Assembly (NCBI RefSeq): GCF_947179515.1
Contig: NC_067491.1
Span: forward strand, 11,404,027-11,468,026
Direction: 5' to 3'
From: Apodemus sylvaticus
Lineage: Eukaryota > Chordata > Mammalia > Rodentia > Muridae
Length of the DNA: 64,000 bases
Made by a program: the position numbers and the translations under genes. How positions within the stretch are numbered: position 1 is the first letter of the stretch; each line of letters starts with the position of its first letter. This document shows positions 10,881 through 20,929 of this stretch, in pieces. The notes under the pieces were generated by a model. That model did not search any database. It was not told the DNA's origin and was given only the letters and a program-made list of their open reading frames with translations.

Positions 10881-11393
10881 AATATAAAAAAAAATGAATT
10901 AGTGTAGTACATAGAGTTGAATAGATACTGGAAGTATAACTAAGGATATGTATATATCCTTGATGAATAGATAAATGCTGTGTCGTAGTGCTATGATTCA
11001 TGATCTGCACCCCCCCCCATTTCCTTCTATTTTCACTGTTTGTGATATTTTTAGTTGAATAATTTAAAAGACCAAACATAAGCACTTCACTCACTCACGT
11101 TGGTTAAAATAATAAAACGGTAACAATCACACCGAATCTAAGTGTACCTCGTAAATAGCAATTTTATTTGTTTTATTTACAACTTGTTGGTTGAAACCAA
11201 CTGATTGGTTTGGAAATTAACTTCCTAAATGGCTGAGAACAAACTGGGACCTCACCCAGCACTGCCAATTATCCAGATGTATTATTACACAGGACTTGGA
11301 GCAGGTTCTTTGAAGCACCTGGTTCCTGCACTTTAAGATACTCACCGAGGACCATCCAAAGGAACCCAAGCTTGTCCTGTGCTGGGCTCTGAG

Positions 11394-11497
11394 GGGATCT
11401 CCAGCGCATGCGCGGAGTATCTAATTACATCCCAGGGACTGGCAGATGGGATCTCCAGCGCATGCGCTATCTAGTTACAGCCCCTGGACAGGCAGAT
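11394..11497. repeat. Tandem duplication carrying two GCGCATGCGC palindromes
   Basis: Unit 1 (11394-11447, 54 bp) and unit 2 (11448-11497, 50 bp) both start GGGATCTCCAGCGCATGCGC and end GGCAGAT. They differ by a small indel after the palindrome and a few substitutions. GCGCATGCGC (11404-11413 and 11458-11467) is the core of the NRF1 recognition sequence. No surrounding CpG island or recognised repeat family is seen. Confidence 0.9.
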
Positions 11498-11499
11498 CT

Positions 11500-12224
11500 G
11501 GCTTATCAAGTGATAGCTTGCCACACACCTGCCTGCAGGGTATGTGGGTCCATCTGCCAGCATTATTCCTATTTAGGGTCAGTCTATACAGACTTGTCTC
11601 ATTTTACCCCAGATGTCTTTGGTTTTATGTGACAGGATGGAACAGGGCTCCCGGAGGCTGGGATTAAGTCCGCCTTCACCTTTTATACTGCAGTGTTGAT
11701 TCTGTGTTAGAGGTGGGTCTATCCTTTGCTTAGCCCAAGCCATCCCCAAAGCCCTTCACCCTACACACCGTTACAACAGCAAAGGTAATTTACCATGCTA
11801 AACCTTCTCACCAGAAAATGAGAAGAAAACCTGGTTTTTGTTTGAAGGCTCCCAGCTGGTAGGCTCCGGAGTCAAGCAGCTAATGTTCTTGTTCTGATGA
11901 CCAGACGCCTTCCTAAGTAAAACGTTTTAAAAGCAATTCCAACTAAAAGTAAGCGATTTTGCACATACAGAGCTGTTGAGCACATAAGAACGCCTGCAGT
12001 ACCAGCATGTGTCCCCGGTGGTAGCGCCCCACCCCCACCCTCGGGACCAGCCCATGGAGCAGCAAGCCTGTTTCTCCTGTGACATTTCCTTGCATGCATA
12101 GGGTCAGGAACACGGAGCGCATGGATTGCCGAGAGTCTTACGTTTCCTAGTTCAGCATCTCATTCCAGTAGACTTTAAAGAAATAATAGAAACCCTTAAG
12201 AAAAGAAAAGTATACACACACACA
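11500..12224. other. Unique sequence, no recognised feature
   Basis: Moderate GC with scattered CpG (near 11640-11670 and 12000-12130). No SINE or LINE signature. Small frames only. Confidence 0.4.
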
Positions 12225-12385
12225 GGATGTGTGGTGGGTTACACGTGCCACAGCTCATGGATAGCGGTGAGAGACAAACCTTCGAGAGTCTTCCCCCCAC
12301 TTAAGCTCCAGGGATCGAACACAGGTCAGGCTGTTAGGTTGTGTTGCCAGCACTTTACCTGCAAGCCATCTTGCTGGCCCTCGGG
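12225..12385 (-). repeat. B3 SINE
   Basis: AGCTCCAGGGATCGAACACA, GGTCAGGCTGTTAGG, and CAAGCCATCTTGCTGGCCCT form the B3 tRNA-like half in reverse orientation. Confidence 0.8.
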
Positions 12386-12409
12386 CAGATTTTTTAAAGG
12401 TGTGTTTTG

Positions 12410-12445
12410 TTTTTAATTAAATTTATTTATTTTCTCTCATCCCGC

Positions 12446-12487
<42 letters not shown>

Positions 12488-12645
12488 ACATATACATATG
12501 CACATGCACGTGTGTGTTTGTAGTCTCCCTGTGTGTACATATAAAGGTCAGAGAACGACTTGATAAGGTTAGTTCTCTCCTTCTGCCATGCGGATCTGAG
12601 GGATTAAACTCAGGTTGTCAGGGTGGAAGGCAGCATGCCTTTATT
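12410..12645 (-). repeat. Second B3 fragment containing a (TG)n tract
   Basis: A (TG)n tract at 12448-12486 is followed by AAAGGTCAGAGAACGACTTG, AGTTCTCTCCTTCTGCCATG and GGATTAAACTCAGGTTGTCA. This is the usual B3 body, where TG expansions are common. It sits head to tail with the B3 upstream. Confidence 0.75.
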
Positions 12646-12649
12646 CAGT

Positions 12650-12995
12650 GTCTTAAGTTAGGGTTTTACTGCTGAGAACAGTTACCATGACCAAGGCGAC
12701 TCTCATAAGGTCAACATTTATTTAGAGCTGGCTTACAGGTTTAGAGGTTCAGTCCATTATCATCAAGGCAAGAACCTGGCAGCATCCAGGCAGGCATGGT
12801 GCAGGAGGAGCTGAGAGTTCTACATCTTCATCTGAAGGCTGCTGGTAGAATACTGGCTTCCAGGCACCTAGGATGAGGGTCTTAAAGCCCACACCCACAG
12901 TGACACACCTACTCCAACAGGGCCACGCCTACTCCAGTGGGGTCACACCTTCTAATAGTGCCACTCCCTGGACAAGCATATACAAACCACAATAA
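12650..12995 (-). repeat. Rodent interspersed repeat (family unnamed)
   Basis: Recognised by AGGGTTTTACTGCTGAGAAC, ACCATGACCAAGGCGACTCT, GGTTCAGTCCATTATCATCA and CACACCTTCTAATAGTGCCA. I know this order as a common murid repeat but cannot name it safely. CCTACTCCA is repeated inside it. Confidence 0.7.
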
Positions 12996-13725
12996 TGCCT
13001 TATGACTTTCTAATGATATTGCCAGCTCCTGAGGCCTTGCCTTCAGTTTTTCAGTGAGCCCTCTTCCAGCTCTCCAGAAGTTTTTTTTTTTTTTTTAAAT
13101 CAGCTGAATTTTCAGTTTTCTCCAGATACTATGCAGTGAGTAATAATTTGGCAGGAAACCCAAAGAATTTGGTAGAAAGAAACATTTTACTATTTTAAAT
13201 GCCACAGGATCTGAAATACTAGAGATGACGTATGGTTTATGGGTTTAATTTTTGGCTAATCCAAAAATTAAAATGAGTCAACTCCGTTTTCTAGGTCTAT
13301 AATGACAATGAAAATAATCTAAACCGCTTTTCACCAAGATATGTCTAAAATGTATATCGTTGCAATTTGAGAGAAAGGAAAACTTCCTTTCAAGTATGTT
13401 TAATTAAATAGAAGTGACTCACAAATCTTTCAGGCGAAAAGGGTCGACAGGAAGTGACTGAAGGCCTCTTTCCTTGAGGACATTGACCAGTAGGGTTATG
13501 TGGTAACCCTAAGATCTGGGAAGACAGCAACACACTCCCATTTTCTAAATGGAGTTGTCCAGGGTGAGCCCAGCTCCCAGGAAGGGTGAGCGCTAGAGGT
13601 TGTTGGTGTGGGGCCGGGTGGGCAGGCAGGAAGTGAGAGAGTCTAGTAGTGGTTGATGATGAGGAGAAGGAAGAGGAAATCTTTAGGGAAGAAAAAAAAA
13701 GCCCTGTTTAGGTCTTCTGGAGATC
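12996..13725. other. Unique sequence with a T(14) run
   Basis: A T-rich run at 13080-13097 could be a degraded retrotransposon tail, but no adjoining element is recognised. The rest is AT-rich unique DNA. Confidence 0.4.
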
Positions 13726-13739
13726 TCCGATTTGACAGT

Positions 13740-14640
13740 GGAAGAGAACAGAAACAGCTGCTTGGTAAGAAGAGAGACTGAAGTGTGTGGTATGTGGCCC
13801 GCCTGTGTCAGAAGTGGTAGAACCAAATGTCTAAGTCCCCGGAGCTGCTGCCTGCTGTCCTCTGGGTCACCGGGTGCTCAGGAGCCATGCTTAGAGGCAA
13901 GTCTGACATCTGAGTTGTCTCTGCTCCTCACACGGTCCATGAGTGTTGGTTCCAACAACTGAAGCTGCTTTGAGTCAAACAGGCGTCTTCCCAGCCTGTT
14001 TTGAAGGTCCCTGGATGGGTGGCCTTTGAAGCCATTCCGATCTTCATCCCTGTGACTCTTCTCCTTTAGAACTTGAAGGTCATGTCCCGAGAAACTCCCA
14101 AATGTTCTGACAGAGGTCTTCCATTTCTTCTCCTAAAGATCTCATTTCCAATGAGGCTTGTTCTGCGAGAATACTTTCATAGTGATCTGTCTGGTCAGCT
14201 GTGGCGTCCTCTTTAGATGTGTTGCTTAGAGGGTTGTGATCTCTCCTTCAGCTTTGGGCGGAGAGGAGGTTGGCTTCCTCCTCCTTTCTCATCTGCTGGT
14301 CATGAGTATGGTGACCTTCTCATTTTCCAGTGATGTTTTCTGTAAGCCCAAGGCCAGGCCTTCAGTTTCTCAGACACACCCCTCCAGATCTTGAAGCTGC
14401 TTTCCGGGGACTGTGAAGTTCTCTGTGGCTTTGCTGAGGTGTTTTCTGTCACCCTCAACACAGTCCCGTTTCTGTAGCCTTTTCTACGTGTCTTTATGGA
14501 TTTAGTTTCTGCCTCCAGAATTAGCAGTTGGATACAGACTAAGACTCCAGGTCATCTTAACCTGAAGACTCCCATTTTCTTTATTCCCATGTTGTTTCAA
14601 TATAAAGCACGATAGACCAGATGACAGAGCTGGCTGTATC
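13740..14640 (-). pseudogene. Possible decayed retropseudogene of a coiled-coil protein
   Basis: Reading the minus strand from about 14420 down to 14060 gives broken but protein-like stretches. Short frames spell SLENEKVT, KEEEANLLSAKLKE and LAEQASLEM-SLGEEMEDLCQ, all rich in E, K, L and Q as in a coiled coil. They are separated by stops and require frame changes. No introns are evident across the stretch, and no A-tail or flanking duplication was found, so a processed origin is inference. I do not recognise the parent gene. The alternative is ordinary unique DNA that happens to look coiled-coil-like. Confidence 0.3.
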
Positions 14641-14700
14641 CAACACATCTAGTATTCTGGAATTTCATATTCTCCCACGGCAGGATAAAACACGGAAAAA

Positions 14701-16264
14701 GCTCTGCATTTTACTAGAACTTATTCCCTGTGTGGAAAGGAGGTTTTGTTATTATCAATAGAAAAAATAACAAACAATTTGCCCAAATGTTCTGAAGTGG
14801 CTGGCATATCAGCTCTCCCAATACACACCACCACCTTCCATTACTATTAGTGGACACCAAGACTGGAATTCATGTAGTTAATAAATTCTGCAGCAGAACC
14901 CTAGCATTTCACACAGTCCACAGGTCAGATCGGGGCCAGACCTTCCTTATCCCGAAATCGCTACTGTCTTTACGGCCAGCTGTGCTATAGCATAGTGAAC
15001 ACCAGGCCTCCATGAGGGGACATGAATGCAGAAGGTCCCTGAGCCACAGGCCCGGTGGCCAACCCAATGCACAGCCAGCCTACTTACACCTTAGTTTTCT
15101 CTCTTCCTAGGCTTTTGGGTTCTTGGTCCCCGAGCCCACAGCCCTCCTCAGCGTGTTCTCTTCCATCTGTCTAGAAGGTGTTTCTTAGTGTACACACAGG
15201 GACATATAACAATATCCATCCCGTGCTCCTGGGAGCACCCCAGTGCCCAGGCCAGGGCCAGGCACAGAGTGGGTGGTCAGGGCTCCCACCCATGTTCGTG
15301 TAAAGACGGGACATGCGACAGACAAAGCCACATTTGTGGTCCCGGAGACTCACACGTTACACCCTGCAGACTCCACAGACGGTCCAGCAGGAATGCTTTG
15401 AACTCCTGCCAGAATTCTTCTGGGAGTGCTTGTGGCCTGGGCTCTGATCCCCGCCCCACCCCTCTACTGCAGCAGATTGTGAGGCGGTGCATCTTGTGAG
15501 AATTCTCCGGCCTAGGTCATAAGTCACGAGAGCAGCTGCTCCTGGAGCCAGGAACTGTGGTGCCATTCAAGTTTGGGAAAGAGCTGCCGTGTTAGAGATG
15601 CTGGGATGTCATACGGCAGCTGGGAGCAGAGCATCAGTGGCCTGGGGGTTAAGGAGAACCGTAATGGTCCCAGATTGGATAGGGTGGCAGAGAGCATGAC
15701 TGACCGCCACCATCCTGGATCTCCCCTGTGAGGACAGTAGTGCTGGGCAAGTCTGCATTGAAGCAGAAAACCATGTCCAATCTAAACATCCAACCTGTGC
15801 CTGGCACACAGGCGTGTTATATATTTACTGAGTAAGTGTGGTAAGTACTACAGCTCCGAAGTAGAAGGAAATTGAAATTAAAAGCATAGAAACGGCTCAG
15901 GGTCTTTTGAGTCTTTCCTGGAGACCTATTCTTCACCGGCTATATTTGCTAGTTCCTGACTCGACAGGTCTTCCTGATTGTTTCTGTCCCATTTATTTCT
16001 CTCCCAAATGACTCCGGACTCAGATTGCCGCTTCTCACGTTTGCTGGCTCGCGTCAGCGTCTGCTTCCTGGGCCGCAGGTCTTCCCAGACGTCTTTCCCT
16101 CTGAACCTGAGGCAGAGCTGTGTGACCATGAAGGACCTGGTCTGTCAGGAGCCATGTTTGCGCCCGAAAACAAATGTTGGCAACCCAAGACGCCAGGGTT
16201 CAGGGGAAAGTGTGCTAGCTAGCAGGTGAGCTGAACCGCACAGGTATGGCTTTCCCTTTAGGGT
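14701..16264. other. Unique sequence with MIR/L2-like remnants
   Basis: GCCAGGGCCAGGCACAGAGT followed by GGTGGTCAG (about 15250-15285) and TGTGCCTGGCACACAGG (about 15797-15813) resemble MIR/L2 ends. A block with several CpGs at 15978-16229 ends at AGCAGGTGAGCT, a good splice-donor-like match, but no acceptor or conserved frame supports an exon. Confidence 0.35.
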
Positions 16265-16478
16265 GGCGGTTCTCAGCCTCCCTGATGCTGCGACCCTTTA
16301 ATACCCTCAAGCTGTAATGACCCCCAACCATAAAATTACTTTTGTTGTTACTTCATAACTGTAATTTTGCTACTGCTATGAATCATAATGTAAATAAATA
16401 TCTGACATGCAGCATCTGATATGGGACCCTCCTGAAAAGGTCGTCAGACCCCCACCTTGAGAGCCATTTCGTTAGGGC
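16265..16478 (-). repeat. hAT-like DNA transposon remnant (URR1-like)
   Basis: GGTGGCGGTTCTCAGCCTCC at one end and CCCACCTTGAGAGCCATTTC at the other are near-complementary terminal blocks. Inside are ATGACCCCCAACCATAAAAT and TAACTGTAATTTTGCTACTG. The CAGTGGTTCTCAACCT-type terminal repeat is the hAT/Charlie signature. Two relatives lie at 30.55 and 43.86 kb. Confidence 0.75.
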
Positions 16479-16866
16479 TTTTCTTTTCCCTTCTTTCCCT
16501 CTGCGGCTGGCTTCAGGGCCCAGTAGCAGACATTTGAATTCCATAGTAGAAAAAAAAAATCCGTGTTAATTTTAAATGACTGTGGCTTTTTGGTTGAGGG
16601 AAGCCAGAATGGTGGCTGACCATGGACACCAGAGCTATTTAAAGGGCTATAAGTTTCAGCTGTGTGTGCTTGAAGCCCAGGGTGTGGCTTCTCTTCCCTT
16701 GCCCCCAACAGCAACCAGCTGCAGCTGGGATGAGGGGGAGGAGAGCAGACCGGATCTGAGTGGCAACAAGTAACCCTTCACTGCACAAGGTCCCTCCCGG
16801 CAGGCACCTGTGCTCTTCGGGGCTTTTCTGCAGGGTTAGACAGTTGCTGCCCTCTCGGGGCCCTGT

Positions 16867-16985
16867 GGAGAACTGGTTACATTTTCCTTGGGTGGGAACA
16901 GCTCAGGAGAACTGGTTACATTTCCCCACCCCCCCCACCCCCCAGGTGGGAACTGGCTATGGAGAACTGGTTACATTTTACACAT
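16867..16985 (+). repeat. Three-copy minisatellite
   Basis: GGAGAACTGGTTACATTT occurs exactly at 16867-16884, 16907-16924 and 16961-16978. GGTGGGAAC-type sequence lies in the spacers, giving units of about 40 and 54 bp. A C-rich run (about 16926-16944) lengthens the second spacer. Confidence 0.93.
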
Positions 16986-17512
16986 TGCCAGCTTTTGATA
17001 CTCTTCACAAACTCTCTGGTAGAATTTGGTTTCCACCTGATCTCCCCAGCCCTCAGATTCAGCCTTTTCCAGAGGGAGCTCTGAGCTCCACTTCTATGAG
17101 GAGCAAAAGTATCACTTCTAATGGGGCAAAGTATCCCCCGAGGCCTGTGGGGGCTGTACCCAGCCGGCTTCTTTTCACATGACAGAAGATGATGGAAGCC
17201 CTTCCTTCACCAGGGAGCCAGGTCTCAGCAGCTGATTCTTTTCCGCTCTCACATGCAAGGTTTGGTTTCTTAGCAACACTTTGGTATGTCTCACAGGCAT
17301 CCTGACAGCCAAGTCCTGTGCCCTTCACCTTCACCCCTGAGCTGCTACCAGAGGACACAGGCCCTGCAGGGCTGAAGAGCAGTGGGAAGTGCGTATCACA
17401 GCTGCTGCTCTGTCCCATTCGCTAGCTCGGCTCCAGAGAACCTGGCCTCTTGTCTCCTCGTCCTCAGCATCTCCAAGCTGTGTGGTCATCAGGCCTCTCT
17501 CCTTTCTGTTTT
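16986..17512. other. Unique sequence, no recognised feature
   Basis: Moderate GC. A 119-codon minus-strand frame (17059-17418) lacks motifs and is treated as chance. Confidence 0.45.
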
Positions 17513-17697
17513 CTTTTTTTAAGTTTTAACAATTTGTTTTATGTGAGTACACTGCCGCTGTCTTCAGACACACCAGAAGAGGGCACCATATCTCATTACA
17601 GATGGTTGTGAGCCACCATGTGGTTGCTAGGAATTGAACTCAGGACCTTCAGAAGAGCAATCAGTGCTCTTAACCTCTGAGCCATCTCCCCAGCCCC
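17513..17697 (-). repeat. B2 SINE
   Basis: Full-length reverse B2: a T-rich and A/T-rich tail, TACACTGCCGCTGTCTTCAG, CACACCAGAAGAGGGCACCA, GATGGTTGTGAGCCACCATG, and the tRNA-like head CTCTGAGCCATCTCCCCAGC. A and B boxes are recognisable. Confidence 0.95.
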
Positions 17698-18029
17698 CTC
17701 TCTCTCTCTCCTTTCTTATGAAGTTTTCTGGGGCCCACCTCAAAGCTGATCAACCTTTGTTTTGCCTCTGATTGTGTCTGACCCACTTTTCTTTTCCAGT
17801 ACAGACTGGTTTATAGTGGGGTGAGATTAGCATACTTCTTTGGTATGTAGCAAGTCTCTTCCTTTTGAATTGCTGGGGTGGGGGGGATGATTGCTGAACT
17901 TATTAAACTCATTAATAGAGTGTTACTATTTGGAGCACAATAGTAGATTCAGGAAAAGCAAGACAAATGTTGGCAGTAGAGGGAACCCTGCACCCCACCT
18001 TGAAAACTGTTGTGGCACAAAAACAATAT

Positions 18030-18275
18030 ATGTGCATAATTATTTTGTGTGTACACAGGTGCAAGTGTGTATGTGTGAGTGCCCGTGTGTGTACCGGTGT
18101 GTGGAGGCAAGAGGTCAATGTATAGTGCCATTCACCAGGTACCATCCAATTTTAAAAAAAATTCTTTCTGAGACAAGCTCTTTCACAGACCTAGATCTTT
18201 CAATGGAGGCCAGCAGGCCAGAGATCTGCCTGCCTGTCAGTCAGCACAGCATCATGTGTGCTACTGTGAACTGCT
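18030..18275 (-). repeat. Rodent SINE-like composite repeat (B3-related)
   Basis: GGTGTGTGGAGGCAAGAGGTCAATG (split across 18098-18120), then TTCTGAGACAAGCTCTTTCA and GAGATCTGCCTGCCTGTCAG. It shares layout with blocks at 345-660 and 22855-23150. Heavily diverged. Confidence 0.45.
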
Positions 18276-18286
18276 TTTGTTTGTTT

Positions 18287-18435
18287 TAAAATTATTATTT
18301 TAGTTAAGAATCCTATATACACATATACCTATGCATATACATCATATACATATGTATATTCATATGCCTCATATACATATACATATGCATACTCATATGC
18401 GTCATATATGTATACATATACATATATATCATATA
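18287..18435 (+). repeat. Left copy of a ~145-bp direct repeat (long target-site duplication)
   Basis: Starts TAAAATTATTATTTTAGTTA and ends in CATATATATCATATA. The same sequence recurs at 18888-19030 with about ten substitutions and one 6-bp deletion. The left edge reads TTTT|AAAATT, which matches the L1 endonuclease preference (TT|AAAA on this strand). The body is CATATA-rich. Confidence 0.9.
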
Positions 18436-18887
18436 AAGAATCCAGGTGTCCCTCAACGGAGGAATGGATACAAAAAATGTGGTATATATACACAATGGAG
18501 TACTATTCAGCCATTAGAAACAATGAATTCATGAAATTCTTAGACAAATGGATGGAGCTGGAGAACATCATACTAAGTGAGGTAACCCAGTCTCAAAAGA
18601 TCAATCATGGTATGCACTCACTGATAAGTGGATATTAGCCTGGAAAATTGGAATACCCAAAACATAATCCACACATCAAATGATGTCCAAGAAGAATGGA
18701 GGAGTGGCCCCTGGTTCTGGAAAGGCTCAGTGCAGCAGTATAGGGCAATACCAGAACAGGGAAGTGGGAAGGGGTGGATGGAGGAATAGGGGGAGGGAAG
18801 AGGACTTATGGGACTTTCAGGGACTGGGAAAATCATTTGAAATGTAAATAAAAAATATATTGAATAAAAAAATTTAAAAAAATAAAA
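18436..18887 (+). mobile_element. 5'-truncated L1 (mouse-type 3' UTR)
   Basis: Begins inside the C-terminal end of ORF2. The coding end runs to a TAG at about 18638 and finishes in the L1 sequence SLISGY. A 3' UTR follows with GGAGTGGCCCCTGGTTCTGG, GGGAAGTGGGAAGGGGTGGA, CATTTGAAATGTAAATAAAA and a short A-rich tail. This is the same 3' UTR lineage as the L1 at 61-62 kb. No promoter or ORF1 is present, so it is dead on arrival. It lies exactly between the two long direct repeats. Confidence 0.95.
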
Positions 18888-19030
18888 TAAAATTATTATT
18901 TTAGTTAAGAATTCTATATACACATATACATATGCATATACATCACATACATATGCATATTCATATGCCTCATATACATGTGCATATTCATATGTGTCAT
19001 ATATGTATATGTATACATATATATCATATA
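18888..19030 (+). repeat. Right copy of the ~145-bp direct repeat
   Basis: Begins TAAAATTATTATTTTAGTTA directly after the L1 A-rich tail and matches 18287-18435, lacking 6 bp around 18980. Further CATATA/CATACA microsatellite continues to about 19085. Confidence 0.9.
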
Positions 19031-19085
19031 TATCATATTCATATACATCATATGCATATACACATATACATACACATACAATACA

Positions 19086-19750
19086 TTTTAATAAAATCCA
19101 GTCCATTCCCTGCCTTTCCAACTCCTCCCCTCGGCCCTCACCACCATTCACTCCCAATTGTTTGTATCTTAAAAACAAACAATGCTGAGTTCTCTTGGTG
19201 CTACCCACACATACATGGGCGTAAGGCCATCTGCTGGAGCATAGGTAGCCTCTGAGGGGCCATGAGGTTCTTCCTCCCAGCAACTGTCCATGGCTGACAA
19301 CTCTTCAGCCCATCAGAGTGGGACATCCAGATTGCCACTCCAGTACAGTACAGACTTGATCTTGTGCACAAGGTCCCAGCTGCTGTGAGTCCCTGTGGGT
19401 GACTGCACTGTGCGTCCGGGAACTGTGACTTTGCCACACTCACCCTCGTCTTGACAACCATTGTAAGCCTTTCGAATCTTCCAATCCACCACATCGATCC
19501 CTGAGCCTTGGGGGGGGGAGGGGGGCGTGACGTTGATGTTCCATTTAGAGCTGCACGTTTGGCTTTGTACAGGGATGCTGAGGATTGAACTCAGGTCTTC
19601 ACATGCCCTCAAGACCCTGTATCAGCTACAGCCTCTCCCCTAGCATAATCTGATAGTAAAGTAAATATCCATGTAATGAGAAAACAACTGTTCCTTCCCT
19701 CCATGCTTCAAGCCCTGAACTATGGTGCCAACCATGCTGTAATGGCGTTC
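19086..19750. other. Unique sequence, no recognised feature
   Basis: Moderate GC. A G-rich run (GGGGGGGGAGGGGGG) lies near 19510-19525. Frames are chance. Confidence 0.45.
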
Positions 19751-19756
19751 AGTCTT

Positions 19757-19854
19757 CGTGGTGGCGGTGGTGGTGGTGGTGGTGGTGGTTATCGTATGTC
19801 TGAGTTCTATGACTTAATCTTTAATATGGCTAGTGAAAAGCAGCTCCTGAAAGT

Positions 19855-19896
<42 letters not shown>

Positions 19897-19932
19897 AGAG
19901 AGAGAGAGAGAGAGAGAGAGAGTGAGTGAGTT
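19757..19932. repeat. (TGG)n, then (TG)n-(AG)n-(GTGA)n compound microsatellite
   Basis: (GGTGGT)n at about 19760-19790. After 65 bp of unique DNA come about 17 TG units, about 13 AG units and three GTGA/GAGT units. The poly-Gly and Cys-Val frames here are artefacts. Confidence 0.93.
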
Positions 19933-20154
19933 GGGTAGGAAGGTGGGAATAAGGCTGAGACACTGGGGCTTGGATCTGATCAAAATACACCGCATAAACT
20001 TCCAAACGGATTAATAGAGGTCTGCTATTAAAATGAGTCACAATCTATACAATACTGAATTAGTGTTATGTTGCAAAATTTTTACTAATTTTATTATGAC
20101 ATTTACTGGAAAGGCATTCTAGACAAATTCCTTTAAGCTAGCATATTGGTTTTT

Positions 20155-20232
20155 CTCCTTCCTCCCTTCTTTCCTTTCTTCTTTCCTTTTTTTATTTTTA
20201 TTTTTTGCTTATTATTATTATTATTATTGAAC
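20155..20232. repeat. Polypyrimidine and (TTA)n low-complexity tract
   Basis: CTTCCTCCCTTCTTTCC-type sequence followed by T-rich and (ATT)n units. Confidence 0.85.
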
Positions 20233-20237
20233 TACTA

Positions 20238-20405
20238 AAGATTGAACCCAAAGCTTTCTACACATGAGGCAAATTCTTTACCAGAGCCAAAGCCCCAAGT
20301 CCCCCTTTTCCTTTATCCTTTGAGGAAGGGTCTCAGGTGCCCAGGCTGGCCTTTCATTTATAATCCTCCTGCCTCAGGCTCTGGGACTGATGGGTTTACA
20401 GGCCT
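20238..20405 (-). repeat. ID-like fragment followed by old B1
   Basis: ATTGAACCCAAAGCTTTCTA and GAGGCAAATTCTTTACCAGA (20240-20290) match the reversed ID/B4 head. GAGGAAGGGTCTCAGGTGCC, CAGGCTGGCC and CTCCTGCCTCAGGCTCTGGG (20312-20400) match a proto-B1. The order is opposite to a single B4, so they are probably two elements. Confidence 0.55.
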
Positions 20406-20461
20406 GTTGAATCAAATGTTTACCTTTCTTTATCTTCTGGAGTTCTTAAGGAATGTCTTTT

Positions 20462-20618
20462 TTTGTTTGGTTGGTTTGGTTTGGTTTTTGGAGACAAGGT
20501 TTCTCTGTGTAGCCCTGGCTGTTCTGGAACTCACTCTGTAGACCAGGCTGGCCTCAGAAATCTGCCTGCCTATGCCTCCCAAATGCTGGGATTACAGGCG
20601 TGCGCCACCACACCCGGC
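20462..20618 (-). repeat. B1 SINE with perfect 15-bp flanking duplications
   Basis: Reverse B1 with a T/G-rich tail, GGAGACAAGGTTTCTCTGTG, AGACCAGGCTGGCCTCAGAA, ATGCTGGGATTACAGGCGTG and the 5' end CCACACCCGGC. TAAGGAATGTCTTTT occurs at 20447-20461 and 20619-20633, a perfect target-site duplication that fixes both edges. A deletion in the GGCCTCGAACTCAGAA region removes part of the B box. Confidence 0.97.
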
Positions 20619-20929
20619 TAAGGAATGTCTTTTGATATGTGATGCTAACTGTGATGTTCTCACCTGCCTCCCCAAGCCCTTCCCACGTTCTTGCTTCTTA
20701 AGGGTATGGAATTTTTATCTCACTAGATTAAAAAAAAAAACTACAATGTACTTTTCAGGGGATTCTATAAACCTACAGCTTACTCTCTCTGAAGGTGGAC
20801 CTAAAAGGCCGTCCCCTGGGCCATTATTCCAAGAAATGAGGTTGAAAACAGGCATGTTTTTATTTTTTAAAAAAGGGGGCACATTCTGTGTGCTTCAGTT
20901 CCGAGAGCAAAATGGCTGCCTGTGGCAGA

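Noticed and set aside
15978..16229. Possible exon ending at a splice-donor-like AGCAG|GTGAGC
   Set aside because: Single motif with no matching acceptor, no conserved frame and no neighbouring exon; expected by chance in 64 kb.
18932..19255. CRISPR-like spacing of CATATA/CATCATATA units
   Set aside because: Units are short, degenerate and unevenly spaced simple repeats in mammalian DNA; no cas genes are present.
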